Notes under the pieces: model-generated
Told to the model about the DNA's origin: nothing
The model's database searches: none
The model's input: the letters and a program-made list of their open reading frames with translations, nothing else
Shown here: positions 51,563 through 59,745 of the stretch, one piece after another
Numbering within the stretch: the stretch's first letter is position 1
How the letters are laid out: each line of letters opens with the position of its first letter
NCBI RefSeq assembly: GCF_031951985.1
Contig: NZ_JAVLVU010000001.1
Span: 124,001 to 188,000 of the forward strand
Direction of reading: 5' to 3'
DNA from: Mucilaginibacter terrae
GTDB lineage: Bacteria; Bacteroidota; Bacteroidia; Sphingobacteriales; Sphingobacteriaceae
Length of the DNA stretch: 64,000 bases
Program-made: the position numbers and the translations under genes

Positions 51563-52372
51563 TTAAGCTTCAAGCAGCTGTTGAATCCAAGGATGATTTT
51601 CAGCACGTTGACCCCGTAATAGATACCTCATTTCACCACTATAAGGCGCTTCGCGACTTATAGTGGTGTGAATACGCTTGGCTACTTTTTTAAAACCTGG
51701 TTTTCTTGTTTCATCAACTTGGGAAATATCAAAAAGATTCTTCGCTTCCATGATGTCGGCTATTAGGCTAACTGCAATACCATGCCGCCTAACGCAAGTA
51801 GCATCTCTATCTAAATGGAAAATTTCAATTGATGCATTAACTCTTGACAAATCTAACTGGACTTCTGTCGCACAGCATGGTTTTCCGTTTTCTTGCTGGC
51901 ACCCTAATAACTCACAGTCCTCGATTACGCAAGGGTCTAATAACTTGGGTCCTTCATTATCTATGGATGCTTGTTGATAAACCCTTCTTGCTTCGTCAAG
52001 CAGTGGAAACTTGTCAGCTTTTCCTCCTGCGGTTCCAAATTCTACATCTATTCGTTTACTGTTGCAAAATGTGCATGCCAGACGAAAGTTAGACTTATCA
52101 AGTGCGAGCCATCGATATCCAGTATGATTTAATGCTTCAAATACCCTGTTTTTAGGACGATAGTGATCTACTGCATTATCATTACGGTCAACGGGCGATT
52201 CGCAATACCAGCATTTGAAATGGGATAATTGAAGCATGGCAGGCTTAAGTTCTCTCCAAATATCTCCATAATCATCCGGGGCTGCTCCACCAGCTATTTG
52301 AGCTGCTGCGACAGCTGATCTTGCCAGCCACCCATCTGGCATTCTCAAAGAGTCAATATTAATGTATCTCAT
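51563..52372 (-). CDS. HNH nuclease, TIGR02646/PtuB-like
   Basis: 269 aa. CWYCES (54-59), the HNH start NAVDHYRPKN (66-75) and CTFCNSKR (100-107) form the zinc-cysteine/HNH core. These features match the TIGR02646/PtuB class, which acts with an ABC-type ATPase in Septu and retron-linked systems to cut nucleic acid. It overlaps the ATPase stop by 4 bp and closes the four-gene operon HsdM-HsdS-ATPase-HNH. Confidence 0.85.
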   Translation of the reverse strand: MRYINIDSLRMPDGWLARSAVAAAQIAGGAAPDDYGDIWRELKPAMLQLSHFKCWYCESPVDRNDNAVDHYRPKNRVFEALNHTGYRWLALDKSNFRLACTFCNSKRIDVEFGTAGGKADKFPLLDEARRVYQQASIDNEGPKLLDPCVIEDCELLGCQQENGKPCCATEVQLDLSRVNASIEIFHLDRDATCVRRHGIAVSLIADIMEAKNLFDISQVDETRKPGFKKVAKRIHTTISREAPYSGEMRYLLRGQRAENHPWIQQLLEA

Positions 52373-54081
52373 ATTTGCTGATTGTCATTGTCAGCCAATA
52401 AATCGTCTATTAACTCTTTCGCCAGCTGTTCGCGTTCCTGTCTATTCAAACTCACAGTGCTCTTTGATAAGGCCTCTGTTTCTTCAGTTTTGAAACGCTT
52501 TGTTAGTGCGCGATGTCTAATTCTTAAATAACGGCTATATTCATCATCGGGATGAAAAAATCTAAAGCCTAACTTGTTCAGTTGATCATTAAGTTGATCA
52601 AGCTCTTGTTGTTCGCTTAGTGTGAGATTCTTTTTCGCACCTAAAATTCTTTGTTTTTCCAAAGTCTGTTGCGTCGATTGATCTAAAGTTGATGCTATAC
52701 CAAACATGTCACTTGCGACAATCGCAGCATATCCCATTCCTCGCGGGTCATCTTCAGGGTAGGTTGCAATTACTTTTCTGTTCTGTTCTACATCATCAAT
52801 ATGCAAAATTTGAACTTGCTCTTTAACCAACTCTGCAATTGCTAATGGATTATGAGTTGTTAATAAAATGTGACTATTAGTATTTCCTTTTGACGACCTT
52901 GTAATCACATTTTTTAAGTAATTCAAATAATCTACACTCCATCGAGGATTTAAATGTGTATCTGGTTCATCAAGTAGAAAAAGGCTTTCTTCGTCTGCGG
53001 TAAACTTTAATAATCCTAAAACAGTAAGCAATTGTTGCTCGCCCTCACTTAACTCCCGAAAGGTTACCGTTTGATCACTTTTTTTCAATTTTACCTTTAT
53101 TCTAACCTCGTTGATTAGTTGAGATACATATGTGCTTTCAAGATCTCTAAAAAAAGCAGCTGGAGATTGATCACCGACTAATTTTCGAAGTGAAGCAATG
53201 TCTTTGACAAATAAATATTTAAACTGCAACGTTTCCTTATTCCATAGAGAGACTGGAACTCTTCTCGTTGTCTCAATTGGGGCTAAAGAAATATCAAGTA
53301 GTTTTGATAAAAATTTACTTACTACGCCTTTTGCTCCCCAAAACCTAAGATCACCATCATCTCGCGGTTTCCACGGTGGCTGTCTAAGTACAAAAAGAAC
53401 TGATTCTAATCCATCTATTGGATCTAATCCAAGATTATCTCTTAAAAAATCGGCAATTAGATCATCATCGCTTTCTCTTTCAATCAAAAAGGCAAGTAAG
53501 ACGAACTGGCTATGTACTGGTAATGCATAAAACAATCTTTTGTTACCTGGATCTTCACCTTTTCTTAACTTGTCATCATACCATTCCAAATAAGGTAGAA
53601 AAATTTCATGCATCCGCTGGCTATCTCCAGAGTAGTAACTAAATACATACCGTGGAAGAGCCTTGGTATCGTCAAGAAATTTATTGATGGTTATAATATG
53701 ATCTCTTTTAATGTCATCTGTGAAATACTCGCTTATTGATGCGTTATTCATAAGAGACTTTTCAGCAATATGAATTAAAAACTTATTGCGAATTCTGTCA
53801 GGATCATGGTCAATTACTACTGCTCTTTCGTCTTTGTCTGTGCCTATCCAATAGGAAAGATTGAAGGCAAAATCAATTTTCGGATTTTTTTTAGGACTAA
53901 TAAACTCCCTAAAAATGATCGCTAATGCCTCAAGAACATTTGATTTTCCTGTTCCGTTCCAGCCTATTACAACTGTTACCCAATGATTTTGATCAAAATC
54001 AATTGTTATGTCTTTTAAGTTTTTAAATTGATGGCTTGGACTCTTAGACGAGGAACCAATTGTGATTTTATCTAATCGCAT
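52369..54081 (-). CDS. ABC/AAA-type ATPase, PtuA-like
   Basis: 570 aa. Walker A GWNGTGKS (40-47), a signature LSEGEQQ (344-350), Walker B LFLLDEPDTHLNP (367-379) and the H-loop TTHNP (408-412). A long helical middle and an unusual C-terminal extension (about 440-570, coiled and charged, with LRIRHRALTKRF) follow. It is the PtuA-type ATPase of Septu-like systems and holds or controls the HNH partner. It starts 10 bp after hsdS, in the same operon. Confidence 0.85.
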   Translation of the reverse strand: MRLDKITIGSSSKSPSHQFKNLKDITIDFDQNHWVTVVIGWNGTGKSNVLEALAIIFREFISPKKNPKIDFAFNLSYWIGTDKDERAVVIDHDPDRIRNKFLIHIAEKSLMNNASISEYFTDDIKRDHIITINKFLDDTKALPRYVFSYYSGDSQRMHEIFLPYLEWYDDKLRKGEDPGNKRLFYALPVHSQFVLLAFLIERESDDDLIADFLRDNLGLDPIDGLESVLFVLRQPPWKPRDDGDLRFWGAKGVVSKFLSKLLDISLAPIETTRRVPVSLWNKETLQFKYLFVKDIASLRKLVGDQSPAAFFRDLESTYVSQLINEVRIKVKLKKSDQTVTFRELSEGEQQLLTVLGLLKFTADEESLFLLDEPDTHLNPRWSVDYLNYLKNVITRSSKGNTNSHILLTTHNPLAIAELVKEQVQILHIDDVEQNRKVIATYPEDDPRGMGYAAIVASDMFGIASTLDQSTQQTLEKQRILGAKKNLTLSEQQELDQLNDQLNKLGFRFFHPDDEYSRYLRIRHRALTKRFKTEETEALSKSTVSLNRQEREQLAKELIDDLLADNDNQQI

Positions 54082-54091
54082 TCAAGTAGTA

Positions 54092-55675
54092 TTAATGTGA
54101 TAATTTAATGCGATCAAAAAGTTTCCTACCTTCAGAATCCAATACTGGTTGTACAGCCAACATACCTTTTTTGTCTAAAGCTCTTAGCTCAGCATATAAT
54201 GGCTCAATTTCTTCAGTAGTTGAGTCCAGCCTGATGCCACATCGTTGAAATGCTTCTTGAGCAGCAAGCCATTCGTCAGCTTCTGATAAAACATCTAAAA
54301 GTTTTTTCATAATATTCGCTGTGCTTTTGCCCGTTTGTTTGGGCTTTCTTATGATAATTTTATTTGCATTTATATCATGCAGTTTAATTTGATCTAAAAT
54401 ATCAATTGCGGTGTGTTCGTGAGTAACATTTCTGGTAAGTTCTCCACTAAATGCTTTTGAGTAAAAGGTGGTTTCGAGACTGCTAAGTTTTCCTGAAGCG
54501 CCATCAACGCCATTTATTATATTTATGATACGGTTAAAGTTCTTTTCAATGATAGCGATGATTTCCCGTTGCTCTTCTACTGATGGTAACGGAAGAATAA
54601 ATGTTTTTAGCTTTGTCGCATTAATATTTGACTGGCTAATTCCGTCGCTTTTAACGCGTCTGCAAAACTCTCTTCCCTGTGGGCTGTTCAGGCAAATATT
54701 TAAATAATCAGGAAGCATAACATCACTACAACGCACTCTTATCAAATAACCAGCGTAAATAGCTTCTCTTTCACCTTTATATACAGCAGTTTTCCCAACC
54801 AATTCAGGACTATTCGTTCGGTTGAACAAAACATCACCGGCTTTTAATATATACTTTTTTATCTCCTGATTGTCGTTAGTATAAACTAAGTCACTCCAAT
54901 CAATAGCTCCGTCTTGTATATTACCCATCCGTAAAACTGGAATTTTACCAATTCTAGATGACTTAGATGATGTCCCATAAGTAATTTCTGAAATTATACT
55001 GCCAAGTTGAACTCTTTCAGGTGTGAATTTTTTGTGTTTAAATCTCCATTCTTCCGTTAACACTCCCGAATAAGCATTCTCAAGAACTTTGGCCTTCAAG
55101 GTTTCCGCTAATTGTACGGCAGCATTTAAATGTGATCGCGTTCTTTGAAGTTTACTATTCAGTCCTGATAGGTAGTTCACAATCACAGCCTGTTCCTCTA
55201 ATGGCGCCAATGGAAAACTAATAGTAGATGCTTTAAAGCCAGAAAGTTCTTTAAAGGTAGTACCACTTGAAATACTCTCTAAGTAGTTCTTCGAGAATAA
55301 AAGATAATATCTGACATATTCGGGATTAATAGAGCCTTTTAAAACAAAAGTCTTAAATCCTTGGCTTGTACACAATTCATTTGCAGCGATAACACAATAA
55401 CCAACAGGTGCTCTTGAGCTTAAAAGCACAGAACCTCTTGGTACAATTTTGGCCGAACTATTAGCATAGCCTTTCTCACTTAGACTTCTTTTACCCTTTC
55501 GTATAAAGGTTTCTGAATACCCGGTTAGATCCGCAGGTGTAATCCATGGTATTCCATTCATTTCAAAATTGGATCCATCTCCGGTTGGTGGCGTTCCTCC
55601 GCCAATGACTTCAGCTAATTCTCCAAGCCTCACCCAACACCAATCATCGGGTATGATCCACCGCATCTCAGTCAT
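54092..55675 (-). CDS. hsdS: Type I specificity subunit with C-terminal extension (HsdS)
   Basis: 527 aa. The usual two TRDs: the first starts IPDDWCWVRLGELAEVIGGG, with a spacer FPLAPLEEQAVIVNYL near residue 155; the second starts after EWRFKHKKF, with spacer LPLPSVEEQREIIAIIEKNF. The HsdS pattern ends at AFSGEL near residue 415. About 110 further residues follow, containing KPKQTGKSTANIMKKLLDVL and EADEWLAAQEAFQRCGI, and ending in a winged-helix-like segment. This tail is not needed for an ordinary HsdS and may contact the ATPase or HNH. It overlaps hsdM by 8 nt. Confidence 0.9.
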   Translation of the reverse strand: MTEMRWIIPDDWCWVRLGELAEVIGGGTPPTGDGSNFEMNGIPWITPADLTGYSETFIRKGKRSLSEKGYANSSAKIVPRGSVLLSSRAPVGYCVIAANELCTSQGFKTFVLKGSINPEYVRYYLLFSKNYLESISSGTTFKELSGFKASTISFPLAPLEEQAVIVNYLSGLNSKLQRTRSHLNAAVQLAETLKAKVLENAYSGVLTEEWRFKHKKFTPERVQLGSIISEITYGTSSKSSRIGKIPVLRMGNIQDGAIDWSDLVYTNDNQEIKKYILKAGDVLFNRTNSPELVGKTAVYKGEREAIYAGYLIRVRCSDVMLPDYLNICLNSPQGREFCRRVKSDGISQSNINATKLKTFILPLPSVEEQREIIAIIEKNFNRIINIINGVDGASGKLSSLETTFYSKAFSGELTRNVTHEHTAIDILDQIKLHDINANKIIIRKPKQTGKSTANIMKKLLDVLSEADEWLAAQEAFQRCGIRLDSTTEEIEPLYAELRALDKKGMLAVQPVLDSEGRKLFDRIKLSH

Positions 55676-57086
55676 CGTTACCCTTTGATTCTAAAGCTTC
55701 GAAATCCTCTGTTAAATCTTTTATTTCACTCATTGCTTCCCGCAAATGATCAAAAATAGCAGCGGCAATTTCAGTCGTATCAAATACCTGATCTTCTATT
55801 GCATTCTCTGCTTTTAACCATGAAATATCAAGACTATCATCATTTTCACGAATTTCATCTCGCGTAAAGGAACGCCATCGCCCTTCATTTCCTTGATCAA
55901 CTCGCTCGCTGTTACCTTTAGGATCCCTTCCAAATGCAATTTCGAAGGCTGCAAAGTCCTCTGTAGAAAGAGGCCTCCTCTTTCCAAATCTAACGGGTAA
56001 AGTCCTCATATCGTAAAACCAGACATTACTAGTATTTGCATTACCTGATTTCCCTTTTGTGAAAAACAAAACATTTGTTTTCACTCCTTGGCTATAAAAT
56101 ATACCGACAGGTAATCTCAAAATAGTATGAAGGTTGCATTTTGCCATTAACTCCTGACGAATGGTTTTTCCAACACCTGCCTCAAACAATACATTATCTG
56201 GAAGAACGACGGCAGCCCGTCCGCCAGGTTTTAGGGTCGAGATGATATGCTGTAAAAATGCAAGTTGTTTGTTACTTGTAAAATGAATTATATCTTGTCT
56301 TTTTTGCCTTGCGCTACCGGCTTTAGCCCCAAATGGAGGATTTGCTAAAACAACGTCGGCGCTTGAAAGTAATCTTGAATCATCCGTTAATGCGTCTCCT
56401 AAGATGATTGATGCACTTAATTGATGTAAGAATACGTTCATCAAACAAATCCTATAAGTTGACTTCTCAATCTCAACTCCCTCGTATTTGGGTGGATTCT
56501 CGTTGTAAACATTTAAACTATTATTATCACGTATATACTTATCAGCAGATATTAAAAATCCACCGCTACCAACAGCTGGATCTTGAATTAGTTCGCCAGC
56601 CTTAGGGCATATAAGTTTTACGATAGTATCTACGAGAGCTCTCGGAGTAAAATATTGGCCAGCACCAGACCTTGCGTCTTGGGAATTTTTTGAAAGCAGG
56701 CCTTCATAAATATCGCCCATGCCATCTTGGGTTATCGAATGCCAATCAATTTTTGCAATTCCATCGATTACAGCTTTCAGATTTTCCGAATGCGAAAATA
56801 CGGTTGTCGGAAATGCATAGATTTTTCTAATTATATCAACACTAGCATGTCCCCCTAAAAACGTAAGTATATCCCGATACTCAGTCAATAAATCATCACC
56901 TTTATAACCGATTAATTTTCCCCATCGACAATGGTCGGGTAACAATTCCTCAGTTTTGTTTTCTTCCGCAATCTTTAAAAATAATAGATATGTCAACTCA
57001 GAAATGTACTCATGATAGCTAATGCCATCACCCCTTAGTATGTGACAAAGGTTCCATATCTTTTGAATTATATTCTCATTGTTCAT
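55668..57086 (-). CDS. hsdM: Type I modification methyltransferase (HsdM)
   Basis: 472 aa. HsdM N-domain (1-135), SAM motif DPAVGSGGF (169-177) and catalytic NPPF (249-252), preceded by GAGQYFTPRALVDTI. First gene of the operon, it runs divergently from the mob operon, with about 190 bp between the starts. Its sequence differs widely from the left ICE HsdM, so the two were acquired independently. No hsdR follows or precedes. Confidence 0.92.
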   Translation of the reverse strand: MNNENIIQKIWNLCHILRGDGISYHEYISELTYLLFLKIAEENKTEELLPDHCRWGKLIGYKGDDLLTEYRDILTFLGGHASVDIIRKIYAFPTTVFSHSENLKAVIDGIAKIDWHSITQDGMGDIYEGLLSKNSQDARSGAGQYFTPRALVDTIVKLICPKAGELIQDPAVGSGGFLISADKYIRDNNSLNVYNENPPKYEGVEIEKSTYRICLMNVFLHQLSASIILGDALTDDSRLLSSADVVLANPPFGAKAGSARQKRQDIIHFTSNKQLAFLQHIISTLKPGGRAAVVLPDNVLFEAGVGKTIRQELMAKCNLHTILRLPVGIFYSQGVKTNVLFFTKGKSGNANTSNVWFYDMRTLPVRFGKRRPLSTEDFAAFEIAFGRDPKGNSERVDQGNEGRWRSFTRDEIRENDDSLDISWLKAENAIEDQVFDTTEIAAAIFDHLREAMSEIKDLTEDFEALESKGNDD

Positions 57087-57208
57087 TTACAATCTTTCAA
57101 GCTTCATTTTCCTGCTAAAGTACGTTGTTTTAGTGGCATGGCAGCGAGTAATTGACGGTGTCACTTGAACTAACTGATAATTAAAAATAAAATTTCTAAA
57201 AAAAAACA

Positions 57209-57233
57209 CCCTACCTTGTACATGAGGTGTGAT
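57209..57233 (+). promoter_or_regulatory. ICE operator-like motif, right mob operon
   Basis: CCTACCT, TGTACA (57217-57222), TGAGGTGTGAT. TTTG follows at 57258-57261, 36 nt downstream, in a CACATTTG box; the HTH start is at 57282. It lies in the divergent region shared with the HsdM-HNH operon. Confidence 0.6.
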
Positions 57234-57281
57234 GTTTTCAATTTTCACTTCTTCACATTTGCTGTTGCTAAATTTTAAGCT

Positions 57282-57611
57282 ATGGCAAATCATAATGAAA
57301 TCCAACATGACTTTCCTAAAGTAAACCGTGATCAGCTCATCACGGTTCAGGACTTGCTCGACTTTAAGCAACAGCTGATCGTTGATATTAAGAAGTTGCT
57401 CAAAGAACAATCCGGCCAGCCGGGCCACCAGTGGTTGAAAGCTTTTGAGATCAAAAAAATGCTCCGGCTTTCTGAAAGCAAACTGCAATACCTTCGGGAT
57501 AAAGGCTTGATCCCTTTCAAAAAATTAGGTGGTATAACCTACTACAATTCCGAGGAAATTGAAAAGCTGATGGCTTCCGGCAAGTTGAACGATCAGATGA
57601 AAATGGCATGA
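57282..57611 (+). CDS. Excisionase-like helix-turn-helix protein (right ICE)
   Basis: 109 aa, almost identical to the left ICE copy at 28047-28376 (differences include FPKVN for FSKVN). HTH at about 50-95: AFEIKKMLRLSESKLQYL, LGGITYYNSEEIEKL. It overlaps the next gene by 4 bp and lies 49 bp after the operator-like motif, as on the left. Role in excision control or directionality is inferred from family and position. Confidence 0.82.
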   Translation: MANHNEIQHDFPKVNRDQLITVQDLLDFKQQLIVDIKKLLKEQSGQPGHQWLKAFEIKKMLRLSESKLQYLRDKGLIPFKKLGGITYYNSEEIEKLMASGKLNDQMKMA

Positions 57612-57928
57612 AACGCAAGGCCAAACGGACTATACCGAGACAGCCAAAGGAGGTCAGGAAAAGCAGCAAAAATATTGTGCATAATCACGACGGCCTGGGA
57701 ACTACCATGCCCCCCGACAAGGACGTTTTGCTCATCTACTTTGACCAAAAAGGTGAAGGCGAATTAGCTGAAGACTTTTTCAACGAGCATGATGCTCGTG
57801 GATGGAAGACCCCAACTGGCGGCAAGATCTTCAACTGGAAGGTATGTGCATCTGAATGGATTTATAACCATCACCAGGACGTAAAACGCAGGTTTAGGCA
57901 GTCCCCATTTTACAGTGAATCGTTTTAA
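57608..57928 (+). CDS. Hypothetical protein of the mob operon (right ICE)
   Basis: 106 aa, nearly the same as 27730-28050: basic N-terminus MKRKAKRTIPRQPKEVRKSS, central VLLIYFDQKGEGELAEDFF, FNWKVCASEW, tail RRFRQSPFYSESF. It is followed by the 175-bp candidate oriT rather than directly by mobA. Family not recognised; a DNA-binding accessory is likely given its charge. Confidence 0.72.
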   Translation: MKRKAKRTIPRQPKEVRKSSKNIVHNHDGLGTTMPPDKDVLLIYFDQKGEGELAEDFFNEHDARGWKTPTGGKIFNWKVCASEWIYNHHQDVKRRFRQSPFYSESF

Positions 57929-58103
57929 GTTGATGACGTTGAACAAATCCAAATCGAGGATTTTGCAAAAGGACGAGATTGCATTTTTGAGCAATCAGCA
58001 AGATAAACCGTTGTCGGACAACGGAATCTTGCCCTCCCTTCCAAAGTCAGTTTGGGGGCACTATAAAAATCCTCCGAAGTCGGATTTTTAGAAGATGTGA
58101 GTT
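57929..58103 (+). other. oriT: Candidate oriT region of right ICE
   Basis: Three hairpins in the same order as on the left: CCGTTGTC-G-GACAACGG (58008-58024), a GC-rich stem GCCCTC/GGGGGC (58031-58036 / 58054-58059) and AAAAATCC/GGATTTTT (58065-58072 / 58082-58089). Stem changes compared with the left copy are compensated. The region is non-coding here. Confidence 0.62.
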
Positions 58104-58526
58104 ATGGAAAATGAAGAAGAGAACAGGTTACGAAAGATCACCACGCGATTTAAACCAGGTGAATTTTTACTGATAGACAAGCGTTTCAAAAAGACGCGGT
58201 TCAGAAAGATGAGCGAGTACATCCGGTGCGTTTTACTGGAGAAACCGATCACCGTAACTTACCGGGACAAGTCCATGGATGAGATGCTGGAAGAGCTGGC
58301 TTTACTGCGCCGGGAGCTCAATGCCATCGGTAATAATCTAAACCAAGCTGTCCGTCAGATCAACGCGGCACATGGCTCCGCAGACAACCGTTTATGGTTA
58401 TCGCTTATGTCTATCATCAGGTCCAAAGTTGATCCCGCCATCGCCCAGATCAAAGACCGCATGCAAAACTTTTCAGAACTATGGTCGCAAAAATTAAAAC
58501 CGGACGAAGCATCCTCGGGGCAATAA
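58104..58526 (+). CDS. mobA: MobA-like relaxosome accessory protein (right ICE)
   Basis: 140 aa: MENEEENRLRKITTRFKPGEF, KTRFRKMSEYIRCVLLEKP, MLEELALLRRELNAIGNNLN. Same length and start as the left copy. It overlaps the relaxase by 46 bp. Proteins of this type bind oriT and help the relaxase nick. Confidence 0.87.
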   Translation: MENEEENRLRKITTRFKPGEFLLIDKRFKKTRFRKMSEYIRCVLLEKPITVTYRDKSMDEMLEELALLRRELNAIGNNLNQAVRQINAAHGSADNRLWLSLMSIIRSKVDPAIAQIKDRMQNFSELWSQKLKPDEASSGQ

Positions 58527-59734
58527 ATTACAATGAGCATAAGGTGCGTTCAGGCAAGGCTGAATTGATCCTGGCACAGGGTTATTTGAAGGAGCCGCTT
58601 GACCTGTCTTTCAGCGACAAGGTGAACCGGTTGACTGACCTGACAAAACGGAATGAGCGCACACAGGTCAATGCCTTACACGTGTCATTGAATTTTGCTG
58701 TTGGCGAAAGTTTGGAAAAATGGACACTTCAGCAAATTGCCGATGAATACATGGAAGGCTTAGGATTTGGTAAGCAACCCTACCTTGTCTACCAGCATTA
58801 CGATGCCGGACATCCGCACCTGCATCTCGTTTCTACCAATATTAAACCGGATGGTGAAAGGATCAGCTTTCATTTGCTGGCTAATAAAGCCTCTGAGCAG
58901 TCGCGGAAGCAGGTAGAGCTGAATTATGGATTAGTCAAGGCAGAAGATCAAGGCAAAGCACAACATAACATAAAATCTCTATCCCTGGAACAAGTAGCTT
59001 ACGGGAAATCAGAAACTAAACGGGCCATCACTAATGTCGTAAGTGAGGTATTGCGAACATACAAGTTTACCAGTATCCCGGAATTCAACGCGGTTCTGAA
59101 CGGCTTTAACGTGACGGCTGACCGGGGTTCAAAAGAATCCAGAATGTATGAGAAAAACGGGTTGGTATACTGGGCACTGGATGGTAAAGGCAGCAAGATC
59201 GGCGTTCCCATCAAGGCCAGCAGTATCTACGGTAAACCAACGTTAAAGGCGCTCGAAGGACGCTTTGCTTTAAATGACGTGCTACGCAAATCATTAAGAG
59301 AGCAGGTAAAGCAGACGATTGATGATCTGCTGAACAAACCGATTGGTAAAACCGAGTTTCAGTTAAAGCTTAAGGAACAGAATATTGAAGCCATTTTTAG
59401 GCACAGTGAGGATGGCCGGTTGTATGGGGTGACGTTTGTCGATCATAAAACTAAAGCTGTGTTCAACGGCAGTGACTTAGGCAAAAAATATAGCGCAAAC
59501 AGCCTTTCACAATTCTTTGCACGATCAGAAGGAAGCATTAAACCAAGCCATAACGTTGAACTATCCGGCAATAAACATTTGCCTGATAACACAGGAATTA
59601 CAGGTAGTAACAACTTCAGCAGTGGCAGTGCATTCCTAGAAGCCTTATACCAGGAGGAAAAACAAGATATGACAGCCATCGGCAGGCTTCAGCAAAGAAA
59701 GCGCAAGAAAAAACGCAGAGGACATTCACTTTAA
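58481..59734 (+). CDS. mobB: Relaxase (MobB-like, HUH) (right ICE)
   Basis: 417 aa. AINYNEHKV near the start, then the metal-binding His cluster H106, H111, H113, H115 within QHYDAGHPHLHLVSTNIK, and DRGSKESRMYEKNGLVYW downstream. It makes the strand-specific nick at oriT. The N-terminal 300 residues are close to the left copy; the segment around 350-395 is variable, and the basic RKRKKKRRGHSL tail is shared. Confidence 0.92.
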   Translation: MVAKIKTGRSILGAINYNEHKVRSGKAELILAQGYLKEPLDLSFSDKVNRLTDLTKRNERTQVNALHVSLNFAVGESLEKWTLQQIADEYMEGLGFGKQPYLVYQHYDAGHPHLHLVSTNIKPDGERISFHLLANKASEQSRKQVELNYGLVKAEDQGKAQHNIKSLSLEQVAYGKSETKRAITNVVSEVLRTYKFTSIPEFNAVLNGFNVTADRGSKESRMYEKNGLVYWALDGKGSKIGVPIKASSIYGKPTLKALEGRFALNDVLRKSLREQVKQTIDDLLNKPIGKTEFQLKLKEQNIEAIFRHSEDGRLYGVTFVDHKTKAVFNGSDLGKKYSANSLSQFFARSEGSIKPSHNVELSGNKHLPDNTGITGSNNFSSGSAFLEALYQEEKQDMTAIGRLQQRKRKKKRRGHSL

Positions 59735-59745
59735 ATTTTACAGTT

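Noticed and set aside
28663-57086. An HsdR subunit in either type I locus
   Set aside because: No gene in or beside either operon has helicase motifs or HsdR size; the remaining genes are accounted for by other families.
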